Origin: Bacteroidia bacterium
Lineage (GTDB): Bacteria > Bacteroidota > Bacteroidia > JADZBD01
Direction: 5' to 3'
Assembly: GCA_020054095.1 (NCBI GenBank)
Contig: JAGVMA010000059.1
Coordinates: forward strand, 1-46,699
Length of the DNA: 46,699 nucleotides
Positions 36,426 to 44,819 of the stretch are shown in pieces. A program made the position numbers and the translations under genes. The first letter of the stretch is position 1. Every line of letters starts with the position of its first letter. The notes below the pieces were generated by a model. It had not been told where the DNA came from. It saw only the letters and a list, made by a program, of their open reading frames with translations, and did no database searches.

Positions 36426-37397
36426 GTGCATGTTGTGAAGTATCCGGTTAATACAGAAGCACCATTTCACTTCAGCACTACGGATAAAATTTTTTTGCAC
36501 AATCATTCCGAATATGATTTCGAAAAATTGAATGAATTGTACCGAGAAATAAACCCAACTGCGGTATTTTGCAGCGGATGGAATGATAATTTATATTTAA
36601 AATTTTGCAAGTCGCTCAAAAAAAAATTGCCCATAACTTTGTTGTTTGATACAGAGTGGACGGGCAAATTAAAACAACGAATAGCCACTTTCATAGCCCC
36701 ATTTTTTATAACTAATACATTTACACACTGCTGGGTAACCGGTGAAAAACAATTTTTGTACGCACAAAAGTTAGGGTTCAATGATAAAAATATATTTACT
36801 AATTTTTATTCATGCGACACTAATCGCTTCACTCGGATTCATACTAATCATAAAATAAAGAAATCAATAAATTTTCCACACCGATTTATTTATGTAGGAC
36901 GTTATTACGATTTTAAGGGTGTGGAAGACTTGTGGCAAGCGTTTATTGAGTTGAAATCTGAACAGGAAAATGATTGGGAGCTTTGGTGCTTGGGAACTGG
37001 TGATGTAAAACCAGTTGAACACGAAAGCATAAGACATTTTGGATTTGTTCAACCGACAGAAATGGAAAATTATTGTAGACAAACAGGTGTTTTTGTTTTA
37101 CCAAGTCGTTTTGAACCATGGGGAGTTGTAGCTCATGAATTTGCAGCAGCAGGGTTTCCTCTTGTTTTAAGTAATAAGGTTGGTGCTTCCCAAACATTTT
37201 TGCATTCAAATAAAAATGGACATTCATTTCAATCTTCAAATGTTGAGTTGCTAAAATCTATATTGAAGAAAATAATTGATACAACTGACGAAGATTTAAT
37301 TGCAATGGGTGATTACAGCGCTCAACTTGCATTAAAAATTTCTCCTGAAAAATGGAGCAAAACCTTACAAGCAATAATTTCTGATGTGCGGAATTAA
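36426..37397 (+). CDS. Glycosyltransferase family 4, apparent start shifted by an indel
   Basis: The annotated part (323 residues from a GTG) is a GT4 donor domain with FIYVGRYYDFKGVEDLWQAF near 153, VFVLPSRFEPWGVVAHEFAAAG near 216 (EX7E) and ASQTFLHSNKNGHSF near 244. The true N terminus is longer: the frame stays open upstream and encodes KILFLYTELAEYFLVCC, a normal GT4 first strand, but no ATG, GTG or TTG occurs before a stop at 36330. With eight instead of nine A at 36335-36343, a TTG at 36329 would start the protein directly in frame. It overlaps asnB by 14 bp. Confidence 0.82.
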   Translation: MHVVKYPVNTEAPFHFSTTDKIFLHNHSEYDFEKLNELYREINPTAVFCSGWNDNLYLKFCKSLKKKLPITLLFDTEWTGKLKQRIATFIAPFFITNTFTHCWVTGEKQFLYAQKLGFNDKNIFTNFYSCDTNRFTRIHTNHKIKKSINFPHRFIYVGRYYDFKGVEDLWQAFIELKSEQENDWELWCLGTGDVKPVEHESIRHFGFVQPTEMENYCRQTGVFVLPSRFEPWGVVAHEFAAAGFPLVLSNKVGASQTFLHSNKNGHSFQSSNVELLKSILKKIIDTTDEDLIAMGDYSAQLALKISPEKWSKTLQAIISDVRN

Positions 37398-39264
37398 TGG
37401 TATTCATATAAAAAGAGAAAACACTCTTCTCTCATCAACAATTAAAAAGATGAATGATGCAATTGCGCATCGAGGTCCTGATGACGCTGGTATTTTTATT
37501 AAAGGCAATTTTGCATTTGGTCATAGAAGATTGTCAATTATTGATTTGTCGAGCGCAGGTCATCAACCGATGGAAAGTAATGATGGCCGATATCAAATAG
37601 TTTACAACGGGGAGTTGTATAATTACAAAGAATTAAAATTTGAATTAGAGCGAGCAGAGCACGGTACACAAAACTTACCCTATTCATTTAAAACAAACAC
37701 TGATACAGAAGTAATTTTAGCGGCATACATTCGTTGGGGAGCCGATTGTTTAAAATACTTTAACGGAATGTTTGCGTTTGCAATTTTTGATACGCAATTA
37801 AACAAAATTTTTATTTCCCGCGATAGAATGGGAGTAAAGCCACTTTATTATTACAACGATGAAAGTGTTTTTGTTTTCTCTTCCGAGTTGAGGGCCATAC
37901 TAAAATCTGGCCTGATAAAACGAAAATTAAACAACGCTTCAGTTGCCGATTATTTAATGTATCAAACTGTGCATGCTCCCGATACAATTATTGAGGGAGT
38001 GAAAGCTCTGATGCCGGCACATCAATTGTCGTATGAAGATAATACTGTTTCCATAAATAGTTATTGGAATATCAATAAGGTTGTTACAGATAATAAAATT
38101 GAATATACAGATGCGAAAGCAAATGTGAAAAATTTATTTTTCAAATCTGTTGAACGCAGACTGGTAGCCGATGTGCCATTTGGAGCATTTTTGAGCGGAG
38201 GAATTGATTCAAGCGCAGTGGTGGCAGCAATGGCAAATGTATCGGCAGCAAAAGTAAACACATTCTCGGTTACGTTTAACGAAAGCGATTACAGTGAAGC
38301 TCGTTATGCCGAAATTGTGTCAAAAAAATACGATACCCTACATCACGAAATTAAATTAACAGCAAACGATTTTTTGAAATCACTGCCTGATGCTTTATCT
38401 GCAATGGATAGCCCAAGTGGAGACGGCCCTAATACTTTTGTGGTATCCAAAGCAACAAAAAACGCAGGCATAACAATGGCTTTGTCGGGGATTGGCGGAG
38501 ATGAGCTTTTTGCCGGTTATGATGTTTTTAAGCGACAAGTAAAAATTAATAAATTTAAATGGGTTGCTGCTGTGCCTTCATTATTAAAATCACCAATCAC
38601 TTATTTGAATTATAAATACAAAAGAACAATATCGTCAAAAAAAATGCATTTACTTCTTTCGTCAGATACTTTGTCTTTTGCCGATACGTTTCGTTTTTCG
38701 CGCATGGTTTTGTTTGCTGATGATTTGCAAAAGATTTTAAAAACTAACGATAGTAATTCACCTATTTCTAAAATATTGAAACAGTTGCCCAAAACAAATG
38801 ATATTATCACTTTAACAAGTTTGGCAGAAATACAAACCTATATGCAGAACACCTTGCTGCGCGACACAGACCAAATGAGCATGGCAAGCGCATTAGAAGT
38901 GCGTGAGCCGTTTTTAGATTATAAATTAGTGGAATATGTTTTGTCTTTAAGTGATGACATTAAGTTTCCGCATACGCCTAAAAAGTTGTTTGTAGATGCC
39001 TTAAAAAATGAATTGCCGGATGAAATTGTGAATAGGAAAAAAATGGGTTTTACTTTTCCTTGGCAACAATGGATGCAAAACGAATTGAAATTGTTTTGTG
39101 AGGAAGCTTTACATGAGTACAAAAAATTTAGTGTATTTAATTACAATGAAATTATGCTGCTTTGGCATCGCTTTTTGAAAAATGACAAATTGATTACATG
39201 GTCGCGTGTGTGGCACATAGTAGTATTAGCACATTGGTTAAAACTAAACGAGATTGAAGAATAA
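37384..39264 (+). CDS. asnB: Asparagine synthase (glutamine-hydrolysing)
   Basis: This 626-residue enzyme has the N-terminal glutaminase domain with Cys2 as nucleophile (MCGINGI), RGPDDAG near 31, HRRLSIIDLS near 50, NGELYNY near 77, and a synthetase domain with the ATP pyrophosphatase loop FLSGGIDSSAV near 269. EVREPFLDYKLVEYVLSL near 507 is also conserved. In a polysaccharide cluster, such an enzyme often amidates a uronic or amino acid group on the polymer rather than making free asparagine, which is inference here. It overlaps the neighbouring glycosyltransferase genes by 14 and 11 bp. Confidence 0.92.
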   Translation: MCGINGIHIKRENTLLSSTIKKMNDAIAHRGPDDAGIFIKGNFAFGHRRLSIIDLSSAGHQPMESNDGRYQIVYNGELYNYKELKFELERAEHGTQNLPYSFKTNTDTEVILAAYIRWGADCLKYFNGMFAFAIFDTQLNKIFISRDRMGVKPLYYYNDESVFVFSSELRAILKSGLIKRKLNNASVADYLMYQTVHAPDTIIEGVKALMPAHQLSYEDNTVSINSYWNINKVVTDNKIEYTDAKANVKNLFFKSVERRLVADVPFGAFLSGGIDSSAVVAAMANVSAAKVNTFSVTFNESDYSEARYAEIVSKKYDTLHHEIKLTANDFLKSLPDALSAMDSPSGDGPNTFVVSKATKNAGITMALSGIGGDELFAGYDVFKRQVKINKFKWVAAVPSLLKSPITYLNYKYKRTISSKKMHLLLSSDTLSFADTFRFSRMVLFADDLQKILKTNDSNSPISKILKQLPKTNDIITLTSLAEIQTYMQNTLLRDTDQMSMASALEVREPFLDYKLVEYVLSLSDDIKFPHTPKKLFVDALKNELPDEIVNRKKMGFTFPWQQWMQNELKLFCEEALHEYKKFSVFNYNEIMLLWHRFLKNDKLITWSRVWHIVVLAHWLKLNEIEE

Positions 39265-40402
39265 AATAAAAGTTTTGGTTTTTATTGATTGGTACTTGCC
39301 GGGATACAAGGCAGGCGGCCCTATACAATCGTGTGCGAATATGATTGCTCACCTGAATAATGAAATAGATTTTTATGTGATTACTCGCAATACAGATTAT
39401 TGCGAAACCAACCCTTACAATACTATAAAATCTAACGAATGGAACAAGTTGCCAAATGGTGAAATGGTTTATTATTTGAGCGAAGAAAAAATTTCTAAAA
39501 AAGAAATTGCAAAACTTATTTTGGCAACACCGTGCGATTACTATTATGTGAATGGTGTTTTTTCTAACCACTTTTCAATTTCTCCTTTAAGAATAATTAA
39601 AGAGAAACAAAAAATTATTGTTTCTACAAGAGGAATGTTTGCTCCATCAGCACTATCAATTAAACCTATAAAAAAGAAACTGTTTTTGTCGTTAGCCAAA
39701 TTATCCAATCATTTTTCGGGAATTACATTTCATGCAACCAATGCTCAAGAGGCAGCTGATATAAAAAAAGCATTGGGCGATGAAGTTGATATAAAACTTG
39801 CCGGTAATTTACCTCAAATTACTAACGACAAACTTTATGCACAGCAAATAAAAGAAGAGGGTAAGCTTAAAATTGTAAATATTGCACGCATAGCTCCCGA
39901 AAAAAATTTGCTTTATGCACTTGAAGTTTTAGCAGCAGTTAAAAATAGTTCAATTGAATTTGATATTTACGGCCCTGTTTACGATGCTGCTTACTGGAAA
40001 AAATGCGAGCAATTAGCTACCGCTTTGCCAAAAAATATTGTTTGCACTTATAAAGGTGCAGTTGAATCTGATAAAGTAATGGAAGTTCTTAGCGCATACA
40101 ACTTAATGTTTATGCCTACGCTTGGTGAAAATTTCGGGCATGTAATATTGCAGTCGTTGCAATGCGGTGTGCCGGTTTTAATAAGCAATAAAACGCCATG
40201 GCATTTTGCCGACAATAAAAATATTGGTGCAGATTTAAGTCTCGATAATAAAGATGATTTTATAAAAACAATCGAGCGTTATCATTGCCTTAACAATAAC
40301 GACTATAAATTAATTGCAAGCGAGGCAAGGCAATTCGCTCTGAAATACACCAGTAGCGATGATTTGCTGAAGAGTAATTATTCATTGTTTAATATCGGTT
40401 AA
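39254..40402 (+). CDS. Glycosyltransferase family 4 (last gene of the cluster)
   Basis: This 382-residue GT-B enzyme has an N-terminal Gly-rich loop (DWYLPGYKAGGPIQSCANMI) and the GT4 donor domain: IARIAPEKNLLYALEVL near 211, IYGPVYDAAYW near 238, MFMPTLGENFGHVILQSLQCGVPVLIS near 287 (EX7E-type). The start is a TTG overlapping asnB by 11 bp; no ATG is available before the first strand. It closes the polysaccharide operon. comEC starts on its stop codon (TAATG). Confidence 0.87.
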   Translation: MKNKIKVLVFIDWYLPGYKAGGPIQSCANMIAHLNNEIDFYVITRNTDYCETNPYNTIKSNEWNKLPNGEMVYYLSEEKISKKEIAKLILATPCDYYYVNGVFSNHFSISPLRIIKEKQKIIVSTRGMFAPSALSIKPIKKKLFLSLAKLSNHFSGITFHATNAQEAADIKKALGDEVDIKLAGNLPQITNDKLYAQQIKEEGKLKIVNIARIAPEKNLLYALEVLAAVKNSSIEFDIYGPVYDAAYWKKCEQLATALPKNIVCTYKGAVESDKVMEVLSAYNLMFMPTLGENFGHVILQSLQCGVPVLISNKTPWHFADNKNIGADLSLDNKDDFIKTIERYHCLNNNDYKLIASEARQFALKYTSSDDLLKSNYSLFNIG

Positions 40403-42516
40403 TGAATTCGTTTTGGAGTCAAATACCGTTTTTGCGATTATTGCTCCCATTTTTAGCCGGTATTTTGGTTCAAACTTATATTCAAAGCAATAGTTATAAA
40501 ACCATAATTGGTGCATTGTTGTTTGCTGTTTTGGGTTTAGTGATTTACTCATCCAATAAAGTAAAAATTAAATACCGCTACTCTTGGACTTATGGCTTGA
40601 TATTTTATCCTTGCTTTTTTATGCTTGGCGTTTTTTTAGTTTATATAAATACGGCAGTTAATATTTCCTCACACGTTAGCAAATATAAAAATTTGGGTGC
40701 TTATGTAGTTCGTTTATCCGAACCTACATTAGAGAAGCAAAACTCTATAAAAGTTTTGGTTGATATTAGTTCTGCAAAAACAGAAACTGAATGGAAAAAT
40801 GTGAGCGGTAAATTAATGCTCTATCTAAAAAAAGATTCCAACTCACTGAAATTAAAATATGGCGATGAGATTTTGATCCGCACAAAAATAGATACGATTA
40901 AACCACCGCAAAACCCTGGCGAATTTGACTACAAGCAGTACCTCTATTTTCACAATGTGTATCATCAGGGTTATACTTCATCAGAAAACTGGATTAGCAT
41001 GGGAACTAATTCGGGTAACAGCATAATTGGTTTGTTTTATGATTTACGGGATTATCTCCTCAATATATTATCTGAAAACGGACTGAAGGGCGATGAATAT
41101 GCAGTGGCATCTGCACTCATTTTAGGTTATGAAGACAAATTAGATGCCGATGTAATTTCGGCATATAGTACAACGGGTGCGCTGCATGTGTTATCTGTTT
41201 CGGGTTTGCATGTGGGCATTATTTATTTTGTATTTAATTATTTGTTTTCGCTTTTAATGCCCGGCAAGCGATTGCGTTTTTTTAAAATGATTTCGCTATT
41301 GCTGCTGTTATGGTTTTATGCCGGTCTTACGGGTTTTTCTCCATCCGTTTTGCGTGCTACTACCATGTTTTCATTTATTGTTGTTGCACAATTGTTTAAT
41401 TTTTACACTAATATTTTTAACACATTGGCAGCTTCTTGTTTCATGCTATTACTTTACAATCCGTTTTTAGTGATGGAAGTTGGTTTTCAGCTTTCGTTTT
41501 TGGCGGTTTGGGGTATTGTGTTTATCCAACCTAAGCTTTATGATTTATGGAAAGCGCCCAATATTATTCTTGACAAAATTTGGGCAGTTACAGCTGTTTC
41601 AATTGCGGCACAGTTGGCTACTTTCCCGCTCGGACTTTTATATTTTCATCAGTTTCCTAATTTGTTTTTAGTTTCTAACTTAATTGTTATTCCGGTTTCC
41701 ACGGTTGTATTGTATGCCGGAATAGTTTTGTTTATTGTTTCCGGAATTGATTTTGCTGCATATTGGGTTTCAAAACTATTGCACTATACAGTTTTGTTTT
41801 TGAATGAATCGGTAAAATTCATGGACAGACTACCGGGCGCATTACTCGATGGAATTTCTATTTCCATTTTTGAATCGTGGCTTATTTATGGAATGGTTTT
41901 GAGCGGGATTTATTTTTTCGTAAACAAAACAAAAAACTATTTCTTTCTATTTCTCACGTTAATTATAATAGTGCTTGCAATGCAAGTGGGCGAAAACTAT
42001 ATGGAGCACAAGCAAAGCAAAATTGTTTTTTACTCTTGCCCCAAGTCTACGGCAATAGATTTTATATCGGGCAAAAAGAATGTGTTTGTTGCCGATACAG
42101 TTTTGCTTAATAATAAAAGCCGAATGCTTTTTCATGTGAAACATAATTGGTGGAATTTAGGTTTGTCGAATACAATTAAGTGCGCTTTAGATGCTGCCAC
42201 CACAATTAATACTGATCATTTACTTGTGCGAAATAATTTTTATTTCTTTAACAATACCACCGTTTTGCTTCTTGACAGTGCACCCGCCTTTGAAAACATG
42301 GAAGATATAAAAGTGGATTACTTGGTAGTGAAAAATAATTTTGTGATGCCAAAAGAAAAATTAGATAGCACATTTAATTACGCTAAAATTGTAGTAGATG
42401 GCAGCAACAGTAACAAATCTGTAAAGTATTGGAAAAAACAATTTGTAAATTCGCCTGATAAAATTTACCTGCTCTCGGAAAAAGGAGCGCTTGAAGTTAA
42501 TTGCAATGAGTTTTAA
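40402..42516 (+). CDS. comEC: ComEC/Rec2-family DNA uptake channel
   Basis: This 704-residue membrane protein forms the inner-membrane DNA channel of natural transformation. An N-terminal DUF4131-like region (residues 1-190) is followed by the Competence domain, with SVSGLHVGIIYFVFNYLFSL near 266 and about ten membrane segments up to 535. The final 165 residues carry only a reduced hydrolase-like remnant (KIVFYSCPKSTAIDFISGKKN), without the HxHxDH metal motif of ComEC proteins with a C-terminal metallo-beta-lactamase domain. Short C termini like this are common in Bacteroidota. It overlaps the Smr gene by 11 bp. Confidence 0.9.
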   Translation: MNSFWSQIPFLRLLLPFLAGILVQTYIQSNSYKTIIGALLFAVLGLVIYSSNKVKIKYRYSWTYGLIFYPCFFMLGVFLVYINTAVNISSHVSKYKNLGAYVVRLSEPTLEKQNSIKVLVDISSAKTETEWKNVSGKLMLYLKKDSNSLKLKYGDEILIRTKIDTIKPPQNPGEFDYKQYLYFHNVYHQGYTSSENWISMGTNSGNSIIGLFYDLRDYLLNILSENGLKGDEYAVASALILGYEDKLDADVISAYSTTGALHVLSVSGLHVGIIYFVFNYLFSLLMPGKRLRFFKMISLLLLLWFYAGLTGFSPSVLRATTMFSFIVVAQLFNFYTNIFNTLAASCFMLLLYNPFLVMEVGFQLSFLAVWGIVFIQPKLYDLWKAPNIILDKIWAVTAVSIAAQLATFPLGLLYFHQFPNLFLVSNLIVIPVSTVVLYAGIVLFIVSGIDFAAYWVSKLLHYTVLFLNESVKFMDRLPGALLDGISISIFESWLIYGMVLSGIYFFVNKTKNYFFLFLTLIIIVLAMQVGENYMEHKQSKIVFYSCPKSTAIDFISGKKNVFVADTVLLNNKSRMLFHVKHNWWNLGLSNTIKCALDAATTINTDHLLVRNNFYFFNNTTVLLLDSAPAFENMEDIKVDYLVVKNNFVMPKEKLDSTFNYAKIVVDGSNSNKSVKYWKKQFVNSPDKIYLLSEKGALEVNCNEF

Positions 42517-43492
42517 AAAAGGAGATAAAATAAAACTGTTGAACGATGCTGTTTCGGGTATTGTAATTGGTTTTATGGATAACAAGCAGGTTAAAATTTT
42601 AACGCACGATGGTTTTGAGCAAGTTGTAAAGCTGAGTGAAATTATTCACGCATCGCATCAGCAAGAAACAAAAATGGAAATAGTTGCAACACTTAACGCT
42701 AAAGGTAGTGATGGTTTGTTTTTAGCTTTTACTAAAGCCAATGAGCGAGATGATGATAAAGGTTTGAATTTGTTTTTGGTGAATAATACCAATTATCAAA
42801 TAAGTTTTGCTTATAGTTTTAAGCACGAAAATTATTTTGTTAGCAAAGAGAGTGGAGATGTGGCGCCACATGAAATGCTTTTGCTTGATAGTTTAACATT
42901 AGAAATGTTGCCTGAATATAGTTGTATAAAATTAGATGCTTTGTTTCACAGTAAAATGCCTTTTATCGCTATTTCGCCAGTAAGCGAAGTTGTAAAACTT
43001 AATCTCACTAAGTTTTATAAATCCACGTTTTTTGCTAATAATGATTTGCTTAACAAACCCTCGCATACAATTAATTTATACAAAGGCAGTACATTATCTG
43101 CAAAGGCGGAAAATGATTTTAAAGATAAAGTGAATGAGCTTGTTAAAAGTAAATTGGAAAAAAAGAAGGGAACAGTAGCAAAGTCGCATAACTATTACCA
43201 ATCGTTACGCGAGATGGAAGTGGATTTACACTTGGAAGAAATTTTAGATAACACAGCCGGTATGACGAATGGCGATAAACTTATTTATCAGTTAAATTAT
43301 TTTGAAGAAAAACTGAATGAAGCTATTGCGAATAACTATCTTAAAATTACTTGCATACATGGTGTGGGTAATGGTAAATTGAAAAGCGAAGTGCGAAGAT
43401 TGTTAAATGAGTACAACAATGTTTCGTATCAGGATGGCTCTTATGAGAAGCACGGATTTGGTGCAACTATTATTTATATAAAGCACAATTAG
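42506..43492 (+). CDS. DUF2027 and Smr domain protein
   Basis: This 328-residue protein starts at the ATG at 42506, preferred over an in-frame TTG 15 bp upstream. Residues 1-230 resemble DUF2027, with a beta-rich N-terminal SH3-like segment (KKGDKIKLLNDAVSGIVIG). Residues 240-328 form an Smr domain with DLHLEEIL, ITCIHGVGNGKLKSEVRRLL and HGFGATIIYI. Smr domains are nucleases or nucleic-acid binders as in MutS2. The gene overlaps comEC and is followed by rnpB, so a DNA or RNA processing role fits but is unproven. Confidence 0.87.
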   Translation: MSFKKGDKIKLLNDAVSGIVIGFMDNKQVKILTHDGFEQVVKLSEIIHASHQQETKMEIVATLNAKGSDGLFLAFTKANERDDDKGLNLFLVNNTNYQISFAYSFKHENYFVSKESGDVAPHEMLLLDSLTLEMLPEYSCIKLDALFHSKMPFIAISPVSEVVKLNLTKFYKSTFFANNDLLNKPSHTINLYKGSTLSAKAENDFKDKVNELVKSKLEKKKGTVAKSHNYYQSLREMEVDLHLEEILDNTAGMTNGDKLIYQLNYFEEKLNEAIANNYLKITCIHGVGNGKLKSEVRRLLNEYNNVSYQDGSYEKHGFGATIIYIKHN

Positions 43493-43503
43493 TTACATTT
43501 TTA

Positions 43504-43511
43504 TAAATTTG
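43504..43511 (+). promoter_or_regulatory. Candidate -7 box for rnpB
   Basis: TAAATTTG matches TAnnTTTG and abuts the start of the RNase P RNA. The -33 element is not clear. Confidence 0.5.
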
Positions 43512-43876
43512 CAGCGGCTGTTCTATCGCTGCGGTGAAAACCCGTAGAGGAAAGTCCGGGCAACGCAGAGTAACTCGCTTCCTAACAGGAAGGGTGTGCC
43601 GCAAGGTGCAAACGGAAAGTGCTACAGAAAATAACCGCCATGCCTTGTGTGTGGTAAGGATGAAAATGTGAGGTAAGAGCTCACGATTGTGTTTGGCGAC
43701 AGATGCAATGAGAAAACCCCGAGTGTTGAAATACCAAATAAACCCCGATTTTGAAGCTACTCGCTTCAGTTTTGTTTAGGCAACATCGGGTGGGTAGGTA
43801 GCTTGATTCATTAGGCAACTAATGAACCAGATAAATGATAGAGCAAGACAGAACCCGGCTTATAGGCCATACTTGC
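43512..43876 (+). ncRNA. rnpB: RNase P RNA (class A)
   Basis: This is the catalytic RNA that trims tRNA 5' ends. The diagnostic conserved blocks are all present: GAGGAAAGTCCGGGC at 43547-43561, the later AGAGCAAGACAGAACCCGGC region and GGCTTATAGGCC near 43857-43868. Between them lie the expected helices, including the GCAACTAATGAACC hairpin region and a TGCCGCAAGGTGCAAACGG segment. The total is about 365 nt. The exact ends are uncertain by several bases because P1 was matched only by eye. A GC-rich palindrome follows directly. Confidence 0.93.
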
Positions 43877-43905
43877 GGGGCGGGCGCCATTGGCGCCCGC
43901 CCCGC
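43875..43905. terminator. GC-rich 15-bp-arm palindrome after rnpB
   Basis: Two perfectly complementary 15-base arms (43875-43889 and 43891-43905) flank a single T, giving an extremely stable hairpin in an AT-rich genome. It lies between the 3' end of rnpB and the 3' end of the convergent minus-strand gene, so a bidirectional terminator or 3' processing barrier is likely. The T tract on the plus strand is short (TTTT at 43910-43913). Confidence 0.6.
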
Positions 43906-43929
43906 GCCATTTTAGAAGCGTGGTGAAAA

Positions 43930-44643
43930 TTAGATTTTAATTCCTTTAATGAGATTGTACTCATTAGAGTTATTGCCATACTGTGCTTTAACATAAGCTT
44001 TGATGCGTGATGCGCGGTCTTTTAAATCGGTGTAGAGGGTGATGCGTGTTGCGCGTGCTGTGGTGAGATTTTGGATGCGTGTGGCTACGTTATTATTGAG
44101 CGTGGTGAGATTGGTTGCTTGTGTTTGGAGTGCGGGAATTTTAATTGCATTGTTTGATGGATTGTACCCAACGAATTGAGTGAGTGTGTTTATTATATCG
44201 TTGAAGTATTGTGTCATGGAGCCATAGGAACGCTCGGATTGTGATATTGTGGTTTGCGTGTTTGGTTGATTGGGATTGGTGGGTAGCTGAATTAACTTGG
44301 TATTGCGCATGTTGCGGATGATGGCTGCAATGGCAATGGCTTCGGTAGATTTTTTGCCGTATTGTGCTTCTACTGCTCCGCGAATTGGGGTGAGTAGTTT
44401 GTCTACTGAACCGGTGGTGCGGAGGAATGCTGCTTTGCGTGTGTCAACTGCTGCTTTATAGAGTTGTTGTTTGTTGGTTTCATCGGCATTGGTAGCAATG
44501 ATGCTATTAATGAGTGTGGTGAAACCTGCTAGTGATTCTTGCGGGCGTGGTGGATTGTAACCCGGAAATTGTGAAATGAATGTTTGAATGTCTTGTGCTT
44601 TGCGCAAGCGTGCGCCAAAAGAGGTTTCTGATTGTGAAGCCAT
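43930..44643 (-). CDS. Hypothetical protein with an internal duplication
   Basis: This 237-residue protein has no signal peptide or membrane segment, and I recognise no functional family. It is a tandem duplication of about 105 residues. The first half opens with SQSETSFG, the second with SQSERSYG near residue 132. Both then carry FxGYNP (FPGYNPPR, FVGYNPSN), a helical Thr/Asn/Gln-rich middle, and a closing block EAQYGKKSTE / KAQYGNNSNE. The upstream region on its strand is the G-poor, 21-bp periodic stretch at 44820-45137, so that array may be its long leader or control region. The strong palindrome at 43875-43905 would end the transcript. Confidence 0.7.
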   Translation of the reverse strand: MASQSETSFGARLRKAQDIQTFISQFPGYNPPRPQESLAGFTTLINSIIATNADETNKQQLYKAAVDTRKAAFLRTTGSVDKLLTPIRGAVEAQYGKKSTEAIAIAAIIRNMRNTKLIQLPTNPNQPNTQTTISQSERSYGSMTQYFNDIINTLTQFVGYNPSNNAIKIPALQTQATNLTTLNNNVATRIQNLTTARATRITLYTDLKDRASRIKAYVKAQYGNNSNEYNLIKGIKI

Positions 44644-44739
44644 GATTGAAAAGTTTTTAAAATGTTAGGGGGAGATGTGGCGTTAAACGAGTGGTGAAAG
44701 AAAAAGGTTACAGGAAAGTGTGAAAATATTTTTGAGTAA

Positions 44740-44768
44740 TTCACCCAGTACTTCGCAGGAAGGGTGAA
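44740..44768. other. Hairpin upstream of the duplicated protein
   Basis: TTCACCC (44740-44746) and GGGTGAA (44762-44768) form a 7-bp stem with a 15-base loop, about 100 bp upstream of the minus-strand gene start. The stretch between it and the gene (44644-44739) is also poor in C on the plus strand. It may be part of the same leader as the array at 44820-45137. Confidence 0.4.
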
Positions 44769-44819
44769 CCGCTCTCATAGCAAGGAGAAGGGTGAGTGTG
44801 GAATGTGAAAAGATTAGAA

